Shown here: piece by piece, positions 1-8,872 of the stretch
Position numbering within the stretch: the stretch's first letter is position 1
Layout: each line of letters starts with the position of its first letter
Assembly: GCA_938027655.1 (NCBI GenBank)
Contig: CALJAP010000013.1
Location: 1 to 44,136 of the forward strand
Length of the DNA stretch: 44,136 nucleotides
DNA from: an uncultured bacterium
GTDB taxonomy: Bacteria > Armatimonadota > HRBIN16
Direction of reading: 5' to 3'
Translations under genes and position numbers: made by a program
The notes under the pieces: model-generated
The model's input: the letters and a program-made list of their open reading frames with translations, nothing else
What the model was told of the DNA's origin: nothing
Databases searched by the model: none

Positions 1-942
1 GCGCAGGCGGCTGGCTGGGTAGAGGATTACGTGTGGGGATGGGATGGCACGAAATACGTGCTGGTGTACGACAGCAGTGTCATCCCCGGCGTCGCTGCCC
101 GGCTGGAAGCATGGCAAGGTTACTGGATGTATGCGCATCAGGCGTGCAACCTGATACTGGCTTCGCCTTCCGCAGGACGCACGGCAAGAAGCCGTCGCAC
201 CGAGGGGGTTCGCATCGGATGGAGCTTGCCGGTTCGCGTGCAGTTCGGCAATGGGAGCGCGGAGGTGACGGTGGGCGTCTCCACCGGAAGCCGCAGTCTG
301 TCGGTCGGCTTGCCGCCGGAACCGCCGATAACCTCTAGCAGGCGCGTCAATCTCTCCATCCTGCAATCCGGGCAGCCGTATGCGGTGGACGTACGGCGTA
401 GTACGGGCAAGCAGGTGTGGGAACTGCAGGCAGAGTGGTCACCTGTTGAAGAACCGAGCACACCGGTGGTGCTGACCTTCGGCAACGTGGCGAGCGTGCC
501 GCGCGGCACTGCCCTGTGGCTGGTGGACCGCACGACCGGCAAGCGTCACTACCTGCGCACTACCGCCTCGTATCGGTTCACGCCATCGCAGGGCGAGACC
601 ACACGCCAGTTCCATTTGGTGGCAGAGCCGGAGACAGGCGTCGGGTTGAAGATTACAGGTGTTGGCGTCACCCGCACACGGGGCGGTGCGTTCAACGTGA
701 CCTTCCACCTGACAAGCCCGGCAGCGGTAACGGCAGAGCTAGTCAATGCGAATGGCAAGCCAATCGCCCGACTGAACCCGTTCGGCGGTCGCGCCGTAGA
801 GGGCATGCAGTCACTGACCTGGCGAGGCACGGACGACAACGGCATCGCCTTGCCTGCGGGAGCCTACCTGTTGCAGCTGCAAGCCACCGATGACGAAGGG
901 CGCCAGACCCGGGTGAACATCCCTCTGGTGCTGACGCGATAG
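1..942 (+). CDS. C-terminal part of a secreted protein with a FlgD-like Ig domain (partial)
   Basis: The reading frame is open from the first base, so the 5' end lies outside the window and 313 residues are visible. The fragment is rich in beta-strand, Gly and Thr, with no membrane segment. Roughly the last 90 residues (NVTFHLTSPAAV..., DDNGIALPAGAYLLQL...) match the FlgD Ig-like fold often found at the C-terminus of large secreted or surface proteins. The family normally serves as a structural or anchoring module, not an enzyme. The visible N-terminal part (GWVEDYVWGWDG, LEAWQGYWMYA) looks like the tail of another beta-rich domain. A lipoprotein gene follows 10 bases downstream and is probably co-transcribed. 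The exact role cannot be told from the fragment. Confidence 0.75.
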   Translation, partial: AQAAGWVEDYVWGWDGTKYVLVYDSSVIPGVAARLEAWQGYWMYAHQACNLILASPSAGRTARSRRTEGVRIGWSLPVRVQFGNGSAEVTVGVSTGSRSLSVGLPPEPPITSSRRVNLSILQSGQPYAVDVRRSTGKQVWELQAEWSPVEEPSTPVVLTFGNVASVPRGTALWLVDRTTGKRHYLRTTASYRFTPSQGETTRQFHLVAEPETGVGLKITGVGVTRTRGGAFNVTFHLTSPAAVTAELVNANGKPIARLNPFGGRAVEGMQSLTWRGTDDNGIALPAGAYLLQLQATDDEGRQTRVNIPLVLTR

Positions 943-952
943 GAGGAGCACC

Positions 953-1381
953 ATGAAAAGGCGGAAGATCATCTTGCTGGCAGGGCTGTCCGTGTGGACA
1001 CTTACCGCGTGCGGTGGAGGAGGCGAACCGGTAGTGACCGATACCACGCCGCCGACCATCAGCCGGATGGCAGTGGAACCATCGACGCTCATCGTTCCGG
1101 GCACCACTGTGGTGAAGGTGGAGGCGGACGTCAACGATGACAGCTCAGGTGTAGGCGCTGTGAGCGTAACGATTGTCTACCCGGACGGCGGCACGGACAC
1201 GAAGACCTTAACGGTGGGGAGCGGCTCCACATACGCGGTACAGTTCACCCCCACGTGGGGAGGCAATCAGCCGGGAAAAGTTCGCCTCACCGTGTCAGCG
1301 CGGGACGTGGCAGGCAATGCCCAGACGTCCTCTACAGTAGAGGTACGCGCGGCAGCGCCGCCTCCGGGTAGCCCGTGGTAA
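953..1381 (+). CDS. Small Ig-like domain lipoprotein
   Basis: This 142-residue protein starts with a basic n-region, a short hydrophobic stretch and the lipobox LTAC, so Cys20 should be lipidated and the protein anchored on the outside of a membrane. A Gly-rich linker follows (CGGGGEP). The remainder is one Ig-like or cadherin-like beta-sandwich (TPPTISRMAVEP, DSSGVGAVSVTI, VRLTVSARDVAGN), typical of 'Ig-like domain repeat' surface proteins. The start is supported by AGGAGGAG 4-5 bases upstream. It follows the secreted protein above by 10 bases, which suggests one operon. It has no catalytic motif. The C-terminus ends in a Pro/Gly-rich tail (PPPGSPW). Confidence 0.75.
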   Translation: MKRRKIILLAGLSVWTLTACGGGGEPVVTDTTPPTISRMAVEPSTLIVPGTTVVKVEADVNDDSSGVGAVSVTIVYPDGGTDTKTLTVGSGSTYAVQFTPTWGGNQPGKVRLTVSARDVAGNAQTSSTVEVRAAAPPPGSPW

Positions 1382-1420
1382 ACAGGCTGTTTTGACGCAC
1401 TTATAGGTTAAACAGTCAAC

Positions 1421-1499
1421 CTCTCCCCCGGCCCCTCTCCGACGAGGAGAGGGGAGCCGCGCTCCCAACACCCCCTGCCTTTGTTGGGAAGGGGGGAGG
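1421..1499. repeat. G/C-rich compound hairpin between convergent genes
   Basis: Two nested inverted repeats are visible: CCCCTCTCC (1432-1440) with GGAGAGGGG (1446-1454) around a 5-base loop, and TCCCAACA (1463-1470) with TGTTGGGA (1482-1489). Flanking C-runs and G-runs (from 1421 and up to about 1499) could pair around both. The element lies between the lipoprotein gene (+) and the hydrogenase gene (-), where a bidirectional transcription stop would be expected, but there is no clear U-run. Similar C/T-rich and G/A-rich hairpins occur near 16882-16920 and 43146-43169, which suggests a dispersed repeat family. Confidence 0.55.
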
Positions 1500-1518
1500 G
1501 GGATAGGTCGGCTAAACC

Positions 1519-2808
1519 TTACTCTCGCTCCACGTGCAGCTTGAGGAAATGCGTCGCGCAGGAGATGCACGGGTCGTAATTGCGTATCGCCTGCTCGCAG
1601 CGCCATTGTAACTGCTCTGGGGGCAGGTCAGCGTTCGCCTCGATCAGCTCCCACAGGTCTGCCTCGATGCTTTTCTGGTTCTGGGCAGTGGGGGGCACGA
1701 TGCGCGCGTCCAGAATGGTGCCGTACTCGTCCACGCGGTAACGGTGATAGAGGATGCCGCGCGGCGCTTCGGTGCAACCGTGCCCAGTGGCGGCATAGGG
1801 CTGTACCTCTAGGGCTGGCTTGTCGGGTTGGGTGTAGTTCGCGATGAGGCGCAGCGCCTCGTCGCAGGCGTACACGGTTTCGATCGCACGCGCCACGATG
1901 CTCTGGAAGGGGTTGCGGCAGGGTGGGGTCATACCCACCTCTTTTGCCACATCCTGTGCCAGCGACGAGAGCCTGTCGAAGTTCAGGTTGAACCGCGCCA
2001 GCGGTCCCACCAGATAGGCTCCGCGCTCGGCGATGCGCGAATGCAGAGCGTTCGAATACGGCACATGCTCTTCCACAATGTAGGTCTCAAACTGGTCGAT
2101 GGCGATGTCCAGCCCCTTGTTCGACACCAGTCGCCCCTCGTTCAGCGGATACTCCAGCGGGTGGCGCAGAGCAACGAACTCGTAGTCCCGCTCAAAATGG
2201 GGGAAGGGCAGGCTGGCAGTCCACTTCGCTAGCTGGATCGAGGCATCGCGTGCCCATTTCAGGCGTTCCTCTATCTCGTCCAGGTCGCGCCGCCGGGGAA
2301 CTTTGTAGAATCCTCCCACCTTCACATTAATGGGATGTATCTCCCGCCCACCGATGAGGGCAACTAGGTCATTGCCCACCTTTTTGAGCTTCAGCGCAGT
2401 TTGCACCACTTGGGGGTGGTCACGCGCCATCTGGATGGCATCCTCGTAGCCGAGGAAGTCGGGCGCATGGAGCAAGGCGATGTGCAGTACATGGCTTTCT
2501 ATCCACTCCCCGCAGTATATCAGCCGACGCAGGTCGCGGATGGGGGCTTCGACCTTGACCCCGAAGGCGTCCTCCATCGCATGCACCGCGCTCATCTGAT
2601 AGGCAACGGGGCAGATTCCGCAGATTCGGGCGGTGATGTCGGGAGCTTCACGGTAACTGCGTCCGCGCAGGAACGCCTCGAAGAAGCGAGGCGGTTCGAA
2701 AATCTTGAACTGCACCTCTTTGAGTTGACCGCCCCGAAAACGCGCAACCAGAGAGCCTTCGCCCTCCACACGCGCCAGATAGTCTACCTTGATGCTGTTA
2801 CCTTTCAT
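1519..2808 (-). CDS. hydA: [NiFe] hydrogenase large (alpha) subunit, group 3b type
   Basis: This is the catalytic subunit of a cytosolic NAD(P)-linked [NiFe] hydrogenase (sulfhydrogenase type), which carries the Ni-Fe site. Both nickel-binding signatures are present: RICGIC with Cys63 and Cys66, and the C-terminal DPCISCATH with Cys414, Cys417 and His420. Nine residues (FLKLHVERE) follow the His and would be removed by a maturation endopeptidase, which is not encoded in the window. The length of 429 residues is normal. The start at 2808 ([11 protein letters not shown]) is chosen because the conserved VARVEGEG-like segment begins right after it. It overlaps the delta-subunit gene by 11 bases, so translation is probably coupled. 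It is the last gene of a five-gene operon. Confidence 0.93.
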   Translation of the reverse strand: MKGNSIKVDYLARVEGEGSLVARFRGGQLKEVQFKIFEPPRFFEAFLRGRSYREAPDITARICGICPVAYQMSAVHAMEDAFGVKVEAPIRDLRRLIYCGEWIESHVLHIALLHAPDFLGYEDAIQMARDHPQVVQTALKLKKVGNDLVALIGGREIHPINVKVGGFYKVPRRRDLDEIEERLKWARDASIQLAKWTASLPFPHFERDYEFVALRHPLEYPLNEGRLVSNKGLDIAIDQFETYIVEEHVPYSNALHSRIAERGAYLVGPLARFNLNFDRLSSLAQDVAKEVGMTPPCRNPFQSIVARAIETVYACDEALRLIANYTQPDKPALEVQPYAATGHGCTEAPRGILYHRYRVDEYGTILDARIVPPTAQNQKSIEADLWELIEANADLPPEQLQWRCEQAIRNYDPCISCATHFLKLHVERE

Positions 2809-3577
2809 GGCTTTCACTCTCTCGGCGGAAAGGCTCGGAATCGGCGTTAAAACTGCGATAAGCACGAATCAGGTCGTCCTCTTTCACGCCCATCTGCTTC
2901 CATCGCTTGCTAAGGGAGGAGGTGTTAGGCGTCTCTTTCGGACCAAAGCAGCCGTAGCACCCTCGTCCGTAGGCGGGACATATCGCCCCGCATCCCGCAT
3001 GGGTGACCGGTCCCAGACACGGCGTGCCCTGCGCTACCATCACGCAGACGATGCCCTGACGTTTGCACTCGGAGCAGACGCTATGGGCAGCGATGTTCGG
3101 CTTGCGCTCGTTGAGCAGGGCGTTGATGACCTCCAGCAGCTGATGTTTGTTGACAGGACAGCCGCGCAGTTCATAGTCCACAAACACATGGTCACGGATG
3201 GGGGTGGATTTGCTCAGGGTCTGAATATACTGTGGCGAGGCGTACACAAGGGAGATAAACTCGCGCACATCCTTGAAGTTGCGCAGCGCCTGAATGCCGC
3301 CCGCGGTGGCACACGCACCAATGGTAATCAAGAAGCGCGAAGCGCGGCGTACCTGATGGATGCGTTCCGCATCGTGCGGCGTAGTGATGGAACCTTCCAC
3401 GAGCGAGATGTCGTAGGGTCCCTTCACCGTGGCACGACTCGCCTCCAGAAAATACGCTATCTCCACCGCTCCGGCAACCTCCAGCAACTCCTCTTCACAA
3501 TCCAGCAGGCTGAGCTGGCAGCCGTCGCACGAGGCAAACTTCCAGACAGCCAGATTCGGTTTGGTTGTGCGCGCCAT
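2798..3577 (-). CDS. hydD: [NiFe] hydrogenase small (delta) subunit
   Basis: This is the electron-transferring small subunit of the group 3b hydrogenase. It passes electrons between the Ni-Fe site and the flavin module through Fe-S clusters. The protein has 259 residues. The proximal cluster motif SCDGCQ (Cys17, Cys20) is at the N-terminus, followed by GACATAGG and RGCPVNK. The C-terminal half has a dense Cys pattern ([32 protein letters not shown]). No Tat signal is present, so the enzyme is cytosolic. The ATG at 3577 is preceded by GGGAGAT at good spacing. An upstream in-frame extension exists but lies inside the gamma-subunit gene and is unlikely. The gap to the gamma gene is 2 bases. Confidence 0.93.
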   Translation of the reverse strand: MARTTKPNLAVWKFASCDGCQLSLLDCEEELLEVAGAVEIAYFLEASRATVKGPYDISLVEGSITTPHDAERIHQVRRASRFLITIGACATAGGIQALRNFKDVREFISLVYASPQYIQTLSKSTPIRDHVFVDYELRGCPVNKHQLLEVINALLNERKPNIAAHSVCSECKRQGIVCVMVAQGTPCLGPVTHAGCGAICPAYGRGCYGCFGPKETPNTSSLSKRWKQMGVKEDDLIRAYRSFNADSEPFRRESESHER

Positions 3578-3579
3578 CG

Positions 3580-4395
3580 CTATATCTCCCGTTTTTCGAG
3601 TAGATGCTGCACCTTGTCGTAGGAGAACACAGGACCGTCTTTGCAGACGAAGAACGGTGCCAGCTGACAGTGCCCGCACACGCCCACTCCGCACTTCATA
3701 TTGCGTTCCAGCGAGACGTAGATATGCGAGGGGGGGACTCCTCGCCGTTGTAGCTCCAGCACCGCGAATCGCATCATGATTTCGGGACCGCACACCAGCG
3801 CGACGGTGTTACGAGCGTCGAAGGGGGCGCGGGGGATTAGCGAGGTGACCACGCCCACGTTGCCTCGCCAGCCGCTTAGCGCACGGTCTACGGTGATATG
3901 CACCTCCAGGTCAAACTGGGCACGCCACCGCTGTAGTTCACGCCGGTAAAGGATGTCGCCGGGCGTGCGGGTTCCGTAGAGCAACACGATTTTGCCGTAG
4001 CGGTCGCGTTGCGCCAGCAGATGGTACAGCGCGGAGCGCAGCGGCGCCAGCCCGATCCCTCCCGCCACGATGACCACATCCGCGCCTTCCGCCTGCTCAA
4101 TGGGCCAAGGCGTGCCAAACGGTCCACGTACACCGATGACATCGCCGCGGCGCAGTTTGCCCATCGCTTTGGTCACCGTGCCCACCTCACGGGTGGTATG
4201 CGTCAGCACGCGAGGATTGGCGGGGTTACCGCTGATGGAGATGGGTATCTCGCCCACCCCGAACACATACAGCATGTTGAACTGCCCTGCCCGGAAGCAG
4301 AAACCCTCCGCACTGTCCGCAGGCTCCAGTTCGAGCGTAAAGGTATCGGACGTCTCGCGTCGTACTTGCCGTAATCGAAATGGGCGTGGAACCAT
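3580..4395 (-). CDS. hydG: Hydrogenase gamma subunit, FAD/NAD(P)-binding reductase with [2Fe-2S]
   Basis: This 271-residue flavoprotein resembles ferredoxin-NADP reductase and the dihydroorotate dehydrogenase electron-transfer subunit. It shuttles electrons between NAD(P)H and the Fe-S subunits. In order it has an N-terminal FAD-binding barrel ([13 protein letters not shown]), a nucleotide-binding domain with [16 protein letters not shown] and [13 protein letters not shown], then the C-terminal CGPEIMM and the cluster motif CGVGVCGHC with a later Cys (FFVCKDG). The start at 4395 ([11 protein letters not shown]) fits the family. The longer frame upstream would lie in the preceding gene. It sits 7 bases after the cyclic-nucleotide-binding gene and 2 bases before the delta subunit. 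Confidence 0.92.
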   Translation of the reverse strand: MVPRPFRLRQVRRETSDTFTLELEPADSAEGFCFRAGQFNMLYVFGVGEIPISISGNPANPRVLTHTTREVGTVTKAMGKLRRGDVIGVRGPFGTPWPIEQAEGADVVIVAGGIGLAPLRSALYHLLAQRDRYGKIVLLYGTRTPGDILYRRELQRWRAQFDLEVHITVDRALSGWRGNVGVVTSLIPRAPFDARNTVALVCGPEIMMRFAVLELQRRGVPPSHIYVSLERNMKCGVGVCGHCQLAPFFVCKDGPVFSYDKVQHLLEKREI

Positions 4396-4402
4396 TGTCA
4401 GC

Positions 4403-4888
4403 CTATGTCCCCCCTCTGCGTGATGTGTGACCTTCTGCACCGTACACATCCAGCAGCTGTAAGCGGGTCGCCTGGAGCCTCTGGGTGATAATCTCGGCGA
4501 ACCGCTTGAGCAGCTCGTAGCCGAGGTCATGGTCCTCCTCACACTTGCGACGCAGGCATTCCCCATCCAGAGCAATAGCCCGTGTCAGCTCTACCGCTCT
4601 TGCGTCAAAGTGCCACCGGTAGGGAGGCACCAGCCACGACCAGCCCAGAATGTCGCCTGCGTCCAGCGTCTGGATGGTGAGCGTGCCGATGCCGGCTGCG
4701 TGTACCTCCAGCGCCACTCTGCCCTGCCGGATGAGGTAGAACCGGTCTGCCTCTTCACCTTCGCGAAAGATGATTTGCCCTTTCTCGAACACGACATTAG
4801 TAGCGCAGCCAACGATAATCTGCAGGTATCGCTGCTCCAGCCCCGCGAAGAAAGGGTGTTCGGCAAGGACGGTTTCAAGTGTTCGCAT
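4403..4888 (-). CDS. Stand-alone cyclic-nucleotide-binding domain protein in the hydrogenase operon
   Basis: This 161-residue protein consists almost entirely of one CRP/PKA-type cNMP-binding beta-barrel: [37 protein letters not shown] and [21 protein letters not shown], followed by a C-helix region ([21 protein letters not shown]). No helix-turn-helix follows, so it cannot act as a normal CRP/FNR activator. The canonical phosphate-binding Arg region reads [22 protein letters not shown] lies just upstream of the ATG at 4888. It overlaps the beta-subunit gene by 14 bases and precedes the gamma gene by 7, so it is made together with the enzyme. A role as an allosteric or assembly partner is inference. 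Confidence 0.85.
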   Translation of the reverse strand: MRTLETVLAEHPFFAGLEQRYLQIIVGCATNVVFEKGQIIFREGEEADRFYLIRQGRVALEVHAAGIGTLTIQTLDAGDILGWSWLVPPYRWHFDARAVELTRAIALDGECLRRKCEEDHDLGYELLKRFAEIITQRLQATRLQLLDVYGAEGHTSRRGGT

Positions 4889-6059
4889 CGCTCTCCTCCT
4901 TTGGTACTGTTGGGGCCACTCTGCCCTCCTCGCTTCGTCGCAAGGCGCGTATCTCCTCGGTGATGTCGATACCCACAGGACACCACGTGATGCACCGTCC
5001 GCACCCGACACAGCCGAGCATGCCAAACTGGTCCTGCCAGGACGCCAGTTTGTGGGTTATCCACTGGCGGTAGCGCGACGCCTCCGAGACACGTACCGGG
5101 CTGCCGTGGATATAGGAGAAGTCGATGTGGAAGCAGGAATCCCACCTGCGCCACCGCTCAGCAACCGTCCCCTGCAGGTTTGTTATGTCCTCTACGGTAT
5201 GGCAGAAGCAAGTAGGGCATACCATTGTACAGTTCGAACAGGTGAGACAGCGTTTCGCTACCGCCTCCCAGTGTGGGCTGTCCAGATGCCGGTAGAGCAG
5301 CTCTTTCAGGTCGGTAGTGTCCAGGCGCTTCAGGATGCGTCTGGTGGCGCTATCCACAGCCTGTTGTGCTTGCTGCCATTGTTCCTCGGTAGCGATCTGC
5401 ACGTCCACGCCTTCCAGCACCGCTGCGCCGCGTTCGCTGCCAACCTCTATCACCAGCAAGTGTGACTTGCCGTTCAGCACTTCCGTTATCGCTAAATCGA
5501 AACCTTCTCGCACGCGTGGACCTGTCCCGACGGAAGAGCAAAAGCAGTTGCCCGCAGGATAGGCACAATTCACTGCAATAAGCAGGGCGCTCTCGCGCCT
5601 GCGCTGGTAGTACTCGTCACGGTATTGCCCGTTCAGAAAAACTTTGTCCTGAATGGCGATGGCTGCCAGTTCGCACGCCCGCACCCCAACGAAAGCGTAA
5701 CGCGGTGTCTGTTCCTGCTCGGGGATAACCCGAAAGCCACCATCGCCGTCACGCTTCGCCTGCCACAGCCGCTGACGAGGGGGGTAAAGGTAGTGCTTCC
5801 ATGAGCGTGGTCCCACCGCGTAGCCGAAAAACGCCCTGTCCCCCCGTCGCTTCAGGCGATACACACCCGCCCGCTGTTCATCGCTGAAGCCAACAGGTAG
5901 TTCATTCACCGATTCCACCCGCTCGTAGACGATAGCACCATCCAGCAGGGTAGGGGCGATAATCTGATAGCCAAGTCGCTTCAGAGCATCAAACAGCTGT
6001 TGAAACTGCGAAGCGAGCAAGACGAATCGTTTCTTGCCTTCAGCACCCGACTGTGGCAT
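4875..6059 (-). CDS. hydB: Hydrogenase beta subunit, 4Fe-4S dicluster protein
   Basis: This 394-residue protein belongs to the sulfhydrogenase beta / anaerobic sulfite reductase A family. It links the reductase module to external electron acceptors. The N-terminal part holds family blocks such as FVGVRACELAAIAIQDKVF and an extra Cys cluster (NCAYPAGNCFC). The C-terminal part has two ferredoxin-like cluster motifs, CSNCTMVCPTCFC and CVGCGRCITWCPVGI. The ATG at 6059 has AGAGGAGAAGG just upstream. It is the first gene of the operon, with a candidate promoter and dyad at 6107-6158. The beta-gamma-delta-alpha order is that of group 3b hydrogenases, with the cyclic-nucleotide-binding gene inserted between beta and gamma. 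Confidence 0.92.
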   Translation of the reverse strand: MPQSGAEGKKRFVLLASQFQQLFDALKRLGYQIIAPTLLDGAIVYERVESVNELPVGFSDEQRAGVYRLKRRGDRAFFGYAVGPRSWKHYLYPPRQRLWQAKRDGDGGFRVIPEQEQTPRYAFVGVRACELAAIAIQDKVFLNGQYRDEYYQRRRESALLIAVNCAYPAGNCFCSSVGTGPRVREGFDLAITEVLNGKSHLLVIEVGSERGAAVLEGVDVQIATEEQWQQAQQAVDSATRRILKRLDTTDLKELLYRHLDSPHWEAVAKRCLTCSNCTMVCPTCFCHTVEDITNLQGTVAERWRRWDSCFHIDFSYIHGSPVRVSEASRYRQWITHKLASWQDQFGMLGCVGCGRCITWCPVGIDITEEIRALRRSEEGRVAPTVPKEESDANT

Positions 6060-6106
6060 GAACCTTCTCCTCTGGTACGATACGCCAAAATCTCAAGCAA
6101 TAGGTT

Positions 6107-6129
6107 TATTCTATCCAACCAATAGAATA
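6107..6129. promoter_or_regulatory. Inverted repeat (possible operator) over the hydrogenase promoter
   Basis: An 8-base perfect inverted repeat, TATTCTAT (6107-6114) and ATAGAATA (6122-6129), is separated by 7 bases. It overlaps the predicted -10 of the minus-strand hydrogenase promoter (TATTCT read on the minus strand, 6124-6129), so a protein bound here would block transcription. No regulator gene is next to it. The symmetry is visible; the operator role is inference. Confidence 0.45.
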
Positions 6130-6152
6130 CCATATCCTTTGGGGAGATGCAA
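6124..6152 (-). promoter_or_regulatory. Candidate promoter of the hydrogenase operon
   Basis: Read on the minus strand there is TTGCAT, a 17-base spacer and TATTCT, upstream of hydB by about 65 bases. The match to consensus is moderate (4 of 6 in each box). The region is AT-rich compared with its surroundings, and the -10 coincides with one arm of an inverted repeat. Confidence 0.45.
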
Positions 6153-6163
6153 CGCTCTGTCAT

Positions 6164-6192
6164 TTGCCCCCCGTCAAACTTAATGGTAAAAT
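6164..6192 (+). promoter_or_regulatory. Promoter of the MFS transporter gene, apparently leaderless
   Basis: TTGCCC (6164-6169), a 17-base spacer and TAAAAT (6187-6192) precede the ATG at 6201 by only 8 bases. Transcription would start at or next to the start codon. No Shine-Dalgarno sequence is present upstream of the ATG, in keeping with a leaderless mRNA. Confidence 0.6.
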
Positions 6193-6200
6193 GGTAACGT

Positions 6201-7448
6201 ATGGGGCAACATCAAGACGATAACATCGGCGGTTCATCTTCTCCTGCTGTTGCGCTGTGGCACAATAGCGTCTATCGTACCTACTGGGTTGGGGCGTTCG
6301 TCTCCTTTCTCGGTAGCTGGATGCAGACGGTTGCCCAAGGATGGGTGGTCTACGAGATTACCAACAGCAAATTGCTTTTAGGGCTTTTGGGGTTTGTGGG
6401 TTCACTCCCAACGACGCTCTTCAGTCTGTTTGGTGGAGTAGTAGCCGACCGTTTTGAAAAGCGCAGGTTGGTGATTGCAACGCAAGCGCTGTTTGCGGTG
6501 AACGCCTTCGTGCTGTCGATACTGGTGCTGACAGAACGGGTAGAGTTCTGGCACATTGCGCTGATTGCTGCCCTGAATGGCTTCATTGTGGCTATTGATG
6601 CGCCTGCACGGCAGGCGATGGTCATGGACCTGGTGGGCGAACAGTTCGTCACGGTGGGAGTAGCGATGAACTCCGCCGCGTTTAACACGGCGCGCATTCT
6701 CGGTCCTGCTATCGCGGGTAAACTGATTGAGGTGGTCAACGCGGGGTGGTGCTTCTTTATCAATGCGGTGAGCTATGTGGGCATTATTGCCGCTCTCTGG
6801 CGTATTCCCGGAACGCCGAATCAGAGCACAGTGGAACGTCTCTCGGTATGGTCGGAACTCAAGGAGGGGGTGGGCTACGTATACCGTGACGGCTTGTTAA
6901 GAACGCTGGTGCTTCTGGACTGCGCACTGAGCATCTTTGCGATGTCGTACACCACTCTGATGCCCGTTTTTGCGCGCGATGTGTTGCAGGTGGGGAAGCA
7001 GGGACTGGGTAATCTGTTTTCGGCAACCGGCTTTGGGGCGTTGATGGGCGCGCTGGTGCTGGCAAAGGTGGCGGGGGGTGTGCCCCGAGGGAAAGTGGTG
7101 ATTACCGCCGCAACAGGGCTGTGCACCGGTTTGTTCCTGTTTGCGCTCTCGCGCAGCTACCTGCTTTCGCTGGGATGCCTGGTGTTGATTGGCGGTTGTG
7201 CGGTGAGCACGCTGGGCTCCATCAACGCGCTGTTGCAGTCGCTTAGCCCGGAGCACCTACGCGGGCGCACGATGTCGTTACATGTGTTCGCGCTGATGGG
7301 GCTGGCGCCTTTTGGGAACTTGCTCATGGGCTGGTTGGCTTCGCACTGGACGGCAACAATAGCGATAGCCACAGGCGCGACGGTGTGCGCGGTTGCCGTG
7401 GGGATTACCGCCTCACGCCATGATGTGCGTCATCTACCGGCTGTGTGA
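6201..7448 (+). CDS. MFS family exporter
   Basis: This 415-residue integral membrane protein has about 12 hydrophobic segments and belongs to the MFS_3/EntS-like group of drug or siderophore exporters. The start of the family pattern is clear: SVYRTYWVGAFVSFLGSWMQ..., then ELKEGVGYVYRDG before the second half. The loop after TM2 has GGVVADRFEKRRL, the MFS motif A. Another conserved block is IDAPARQAMVMDLVG. It exports an unknown small molecule through the inner membrane using the proton gradient. There is no ribosome site, and the start codon sits at the predicted transcription start. It overlaps the longest possible folC frame but not the preferred folC start at 7478. Confidence 0.85.
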   Translation: MGQHQDDNIGGSSSPAVALWHNSVYRTYWVGAFVSFLGSWMQTVAQGWVVYEITNSKLLLGLLGFVGSLPTTLFSLFGGVVADRFEKRRLVIATQALFAVNAFVLSILVLTERVEFWHIALIAALNGFIVAIDAPARQAMVMDLVGEQFVTVGVAMNSAAFNTARILGPAIAGKLIEVVNAGWCFFINAVSYVGIIAALWRIPGTPNQSTVERLSVWSELKEGVGYVYRDGLLRTLVLLDCALSIFAMSYTTLMPVFARDVLQVGKQGLGNLFSATGFGALMGALVLAKVAGGVPRGKVVITAATGLCTGLFLFALSRSYLLSLGCLVLIGGCAVSTLGSINALLQSLSPEHLRGRTMSLHVFALMGLAPFGNLLMGWLASHWTATIAIATGATVCAVAVGITASRHDVRHLPAV

Positions 7449-7477
7449 GCACACACGTTATGAACAGGGAAGGTTCT

Positions 7478-8872
7478 ATGGACTACGCACGCGCTGTACT
7501 GTACATGCAGGGTCTGAAGCGGTTCGGTATCAAGCTGGGTAACGAGCGGTTTGAGGCGTTGCTGGAACGACTGGGCAACCCCCATCACCATCTCCGCGTT
7601 ATCCATGTGGCAGGCACCAACGGCAAAGGTTCTACCAGCACCTTCATTGCCACCATCCTGCAGGCAGCGGGTTATAAAGTGGGGCTGTACCTTTCGCCGT
7701 ACGTGTTCAACTTGCGCGAGCGGATACAGGTCAACGGCTACATGATACCCGAAAGCGACTTCGCCCGGCTGGTGACGTGGATTAAACCGCACATCGAGGA
7801 TTTGGCGCAAACTCCGCTGGGGCAGGTAACGGAGTTCGAACTCAAAACGGCGGTGGGCTTCAGCTGTTTTGCCGAACAAAGGGTGGACTTCGCAGTCGTC
7901 GAAGTGGGGTTGGGCGGCAGGCTGGACGCCACCAACGTGGTGCGTCCGCTGGTGAGCGTGATTACCTCCATCGGCTGGGACCACATGGACAGGTTAGGGG
8001 ATACTCTGGGCAAAATCGCGGCAGAGAAGGCAGGCATCATCAAGCCATACGCGCCGGTGGTGACAGGCGTGACCGACCAGGAACCGCTGGAGACAATCCG
8101 AGAACATGCTCAGCGGGCAGGTGTGCCGCTTACGGAGGTCAAGCCTGAACGCATGGTAATCCCGCCGCCGGTGCGTACGGTACATTGGCAAGACGAAGGG
8201 GTGCATCGAATGCGGCAAAGGGTGTCCGTGCGCACGACCGACGGTGTTTACCGCCACTTGAGCCTGCGCCTGCTGGGGAAACATCAGTGCTCCAATGCGG
8301 CGGTGGCCATTGCTGCCGTTGAGGCGTTGCAACATGCTCATCGAGTGGAGATACCAGAAAGCGCGATCCGCGTGGGGCTGGAATATGCCATCCTGCCGGG
8401 CAGGATGCAGATTGTGCGCCGGTCACCGACGTTACTGCTGGACGGGGCGCACAACGTAGACGCGGCACGCTGTCTGGCACAGGCAATCACCGATACCTTC
8501 CGCTACCGGAGGCTGATACTGGTGCTGGGCATGACCAAGGGGCATGACCCGCAGGGGGTGGTGGATACGCTGGCACCGCTGGCATCACGTATCATCTTCA
8601 CCCAGCCAAAGGAACGTGCGCGCCCTGCAGTGGACCTGCCCGAAGCCTCTTCGTTGTCTCTCCCACCATACGAGATAATTCCGTCTGTACCGGAGGCGGT
8701 GGAGTGTGCGATGAACATAGCACATGCCGATGACCTGGTATGTGTCACAGGCAGCTTTTACGTGGTAGGAGAGGTACCGGTGGAAAAGTGGCAACCTCGT
8801 CAAAACACAAACCCGGAGGAGGGAATGAGCTATGCAGCTTCAGGAGAGAACGCTGGCAATGGGACGCCTTGA
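7478..8872 (+). CDS. folC: Dihydrofolate synthase / folylpolyglutamate synthase
   Basis: This cytosolic ATP-dependent ligase adds glutamate to dihydropteroate or folate. The protein has 464 residues. The P-loop HVAGTNGKGSTSTF is near the N-terminus, followed by LYLSPYVFNLRERIQVNG, the Mur-ligase blocks VVEVGLGGRLDATNVV and ITSIGWDHMDRLG, and the C-terminal domain with GRMQIVRRSPTLLLDGAHN. All are diagnostic of FolC. The ATG at 7478 (MDYARAVLYMQGLKRFGIKLG) has AGGGAAGG just upstream. A longer frame from 7445 is possible but adds 11 residues not seen in the family. The 3' end overlaps the htrA gene by 41 bases, so the two are probably translationally linked. Confidence 0.95.
   Translation: MDYARAVLYMQGLKRFGIKLGNERFEALLERLGNPHHHLRVIHVAGTNGKGSTSTFIATILQAAGYKVGLYLSPYVFNLRERIQVNGYMIPESDFARLVTWIKPHIEDLAQTPLGQVTEFELKTAVGFSCFAEQRVDFAVVEVGLGGRLDATNVVRPLVSVITSIGWDHMDRLGDTLGKIAAEKAGIIKPYAPVVTGVTDQEPLETIREHAQRAGVPLTEVKPERMVIPPPVRTVHWQDEGVHRMRQRVSVRTTDGVYRHLSLRLLGKHQCSNAAVAIAAVEALQHAHRVEIPESAIRVGLEYAILPGRMQIVRRSPTLLLDGAHNVDAARCLAQAITDTFRYRRLILVLGMTKGHDPQGVVDTLAPLASRIIFTQPKERARPAVDLPEASSLSLPPYEIIPSVPEAVECAMNIAHADDLVCVTGSFYVVGEVPVEKWQPRQNTNPEEGMSYAASGENAGNGTP

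Noticed and set aside
2789-3622. 277-residue plus-strand ORF opposite the hydrogenase small subunit
   Set aside because: It mirrors the hydrogenase small-subunit coding sequence and has no independent motif or ribosome site.
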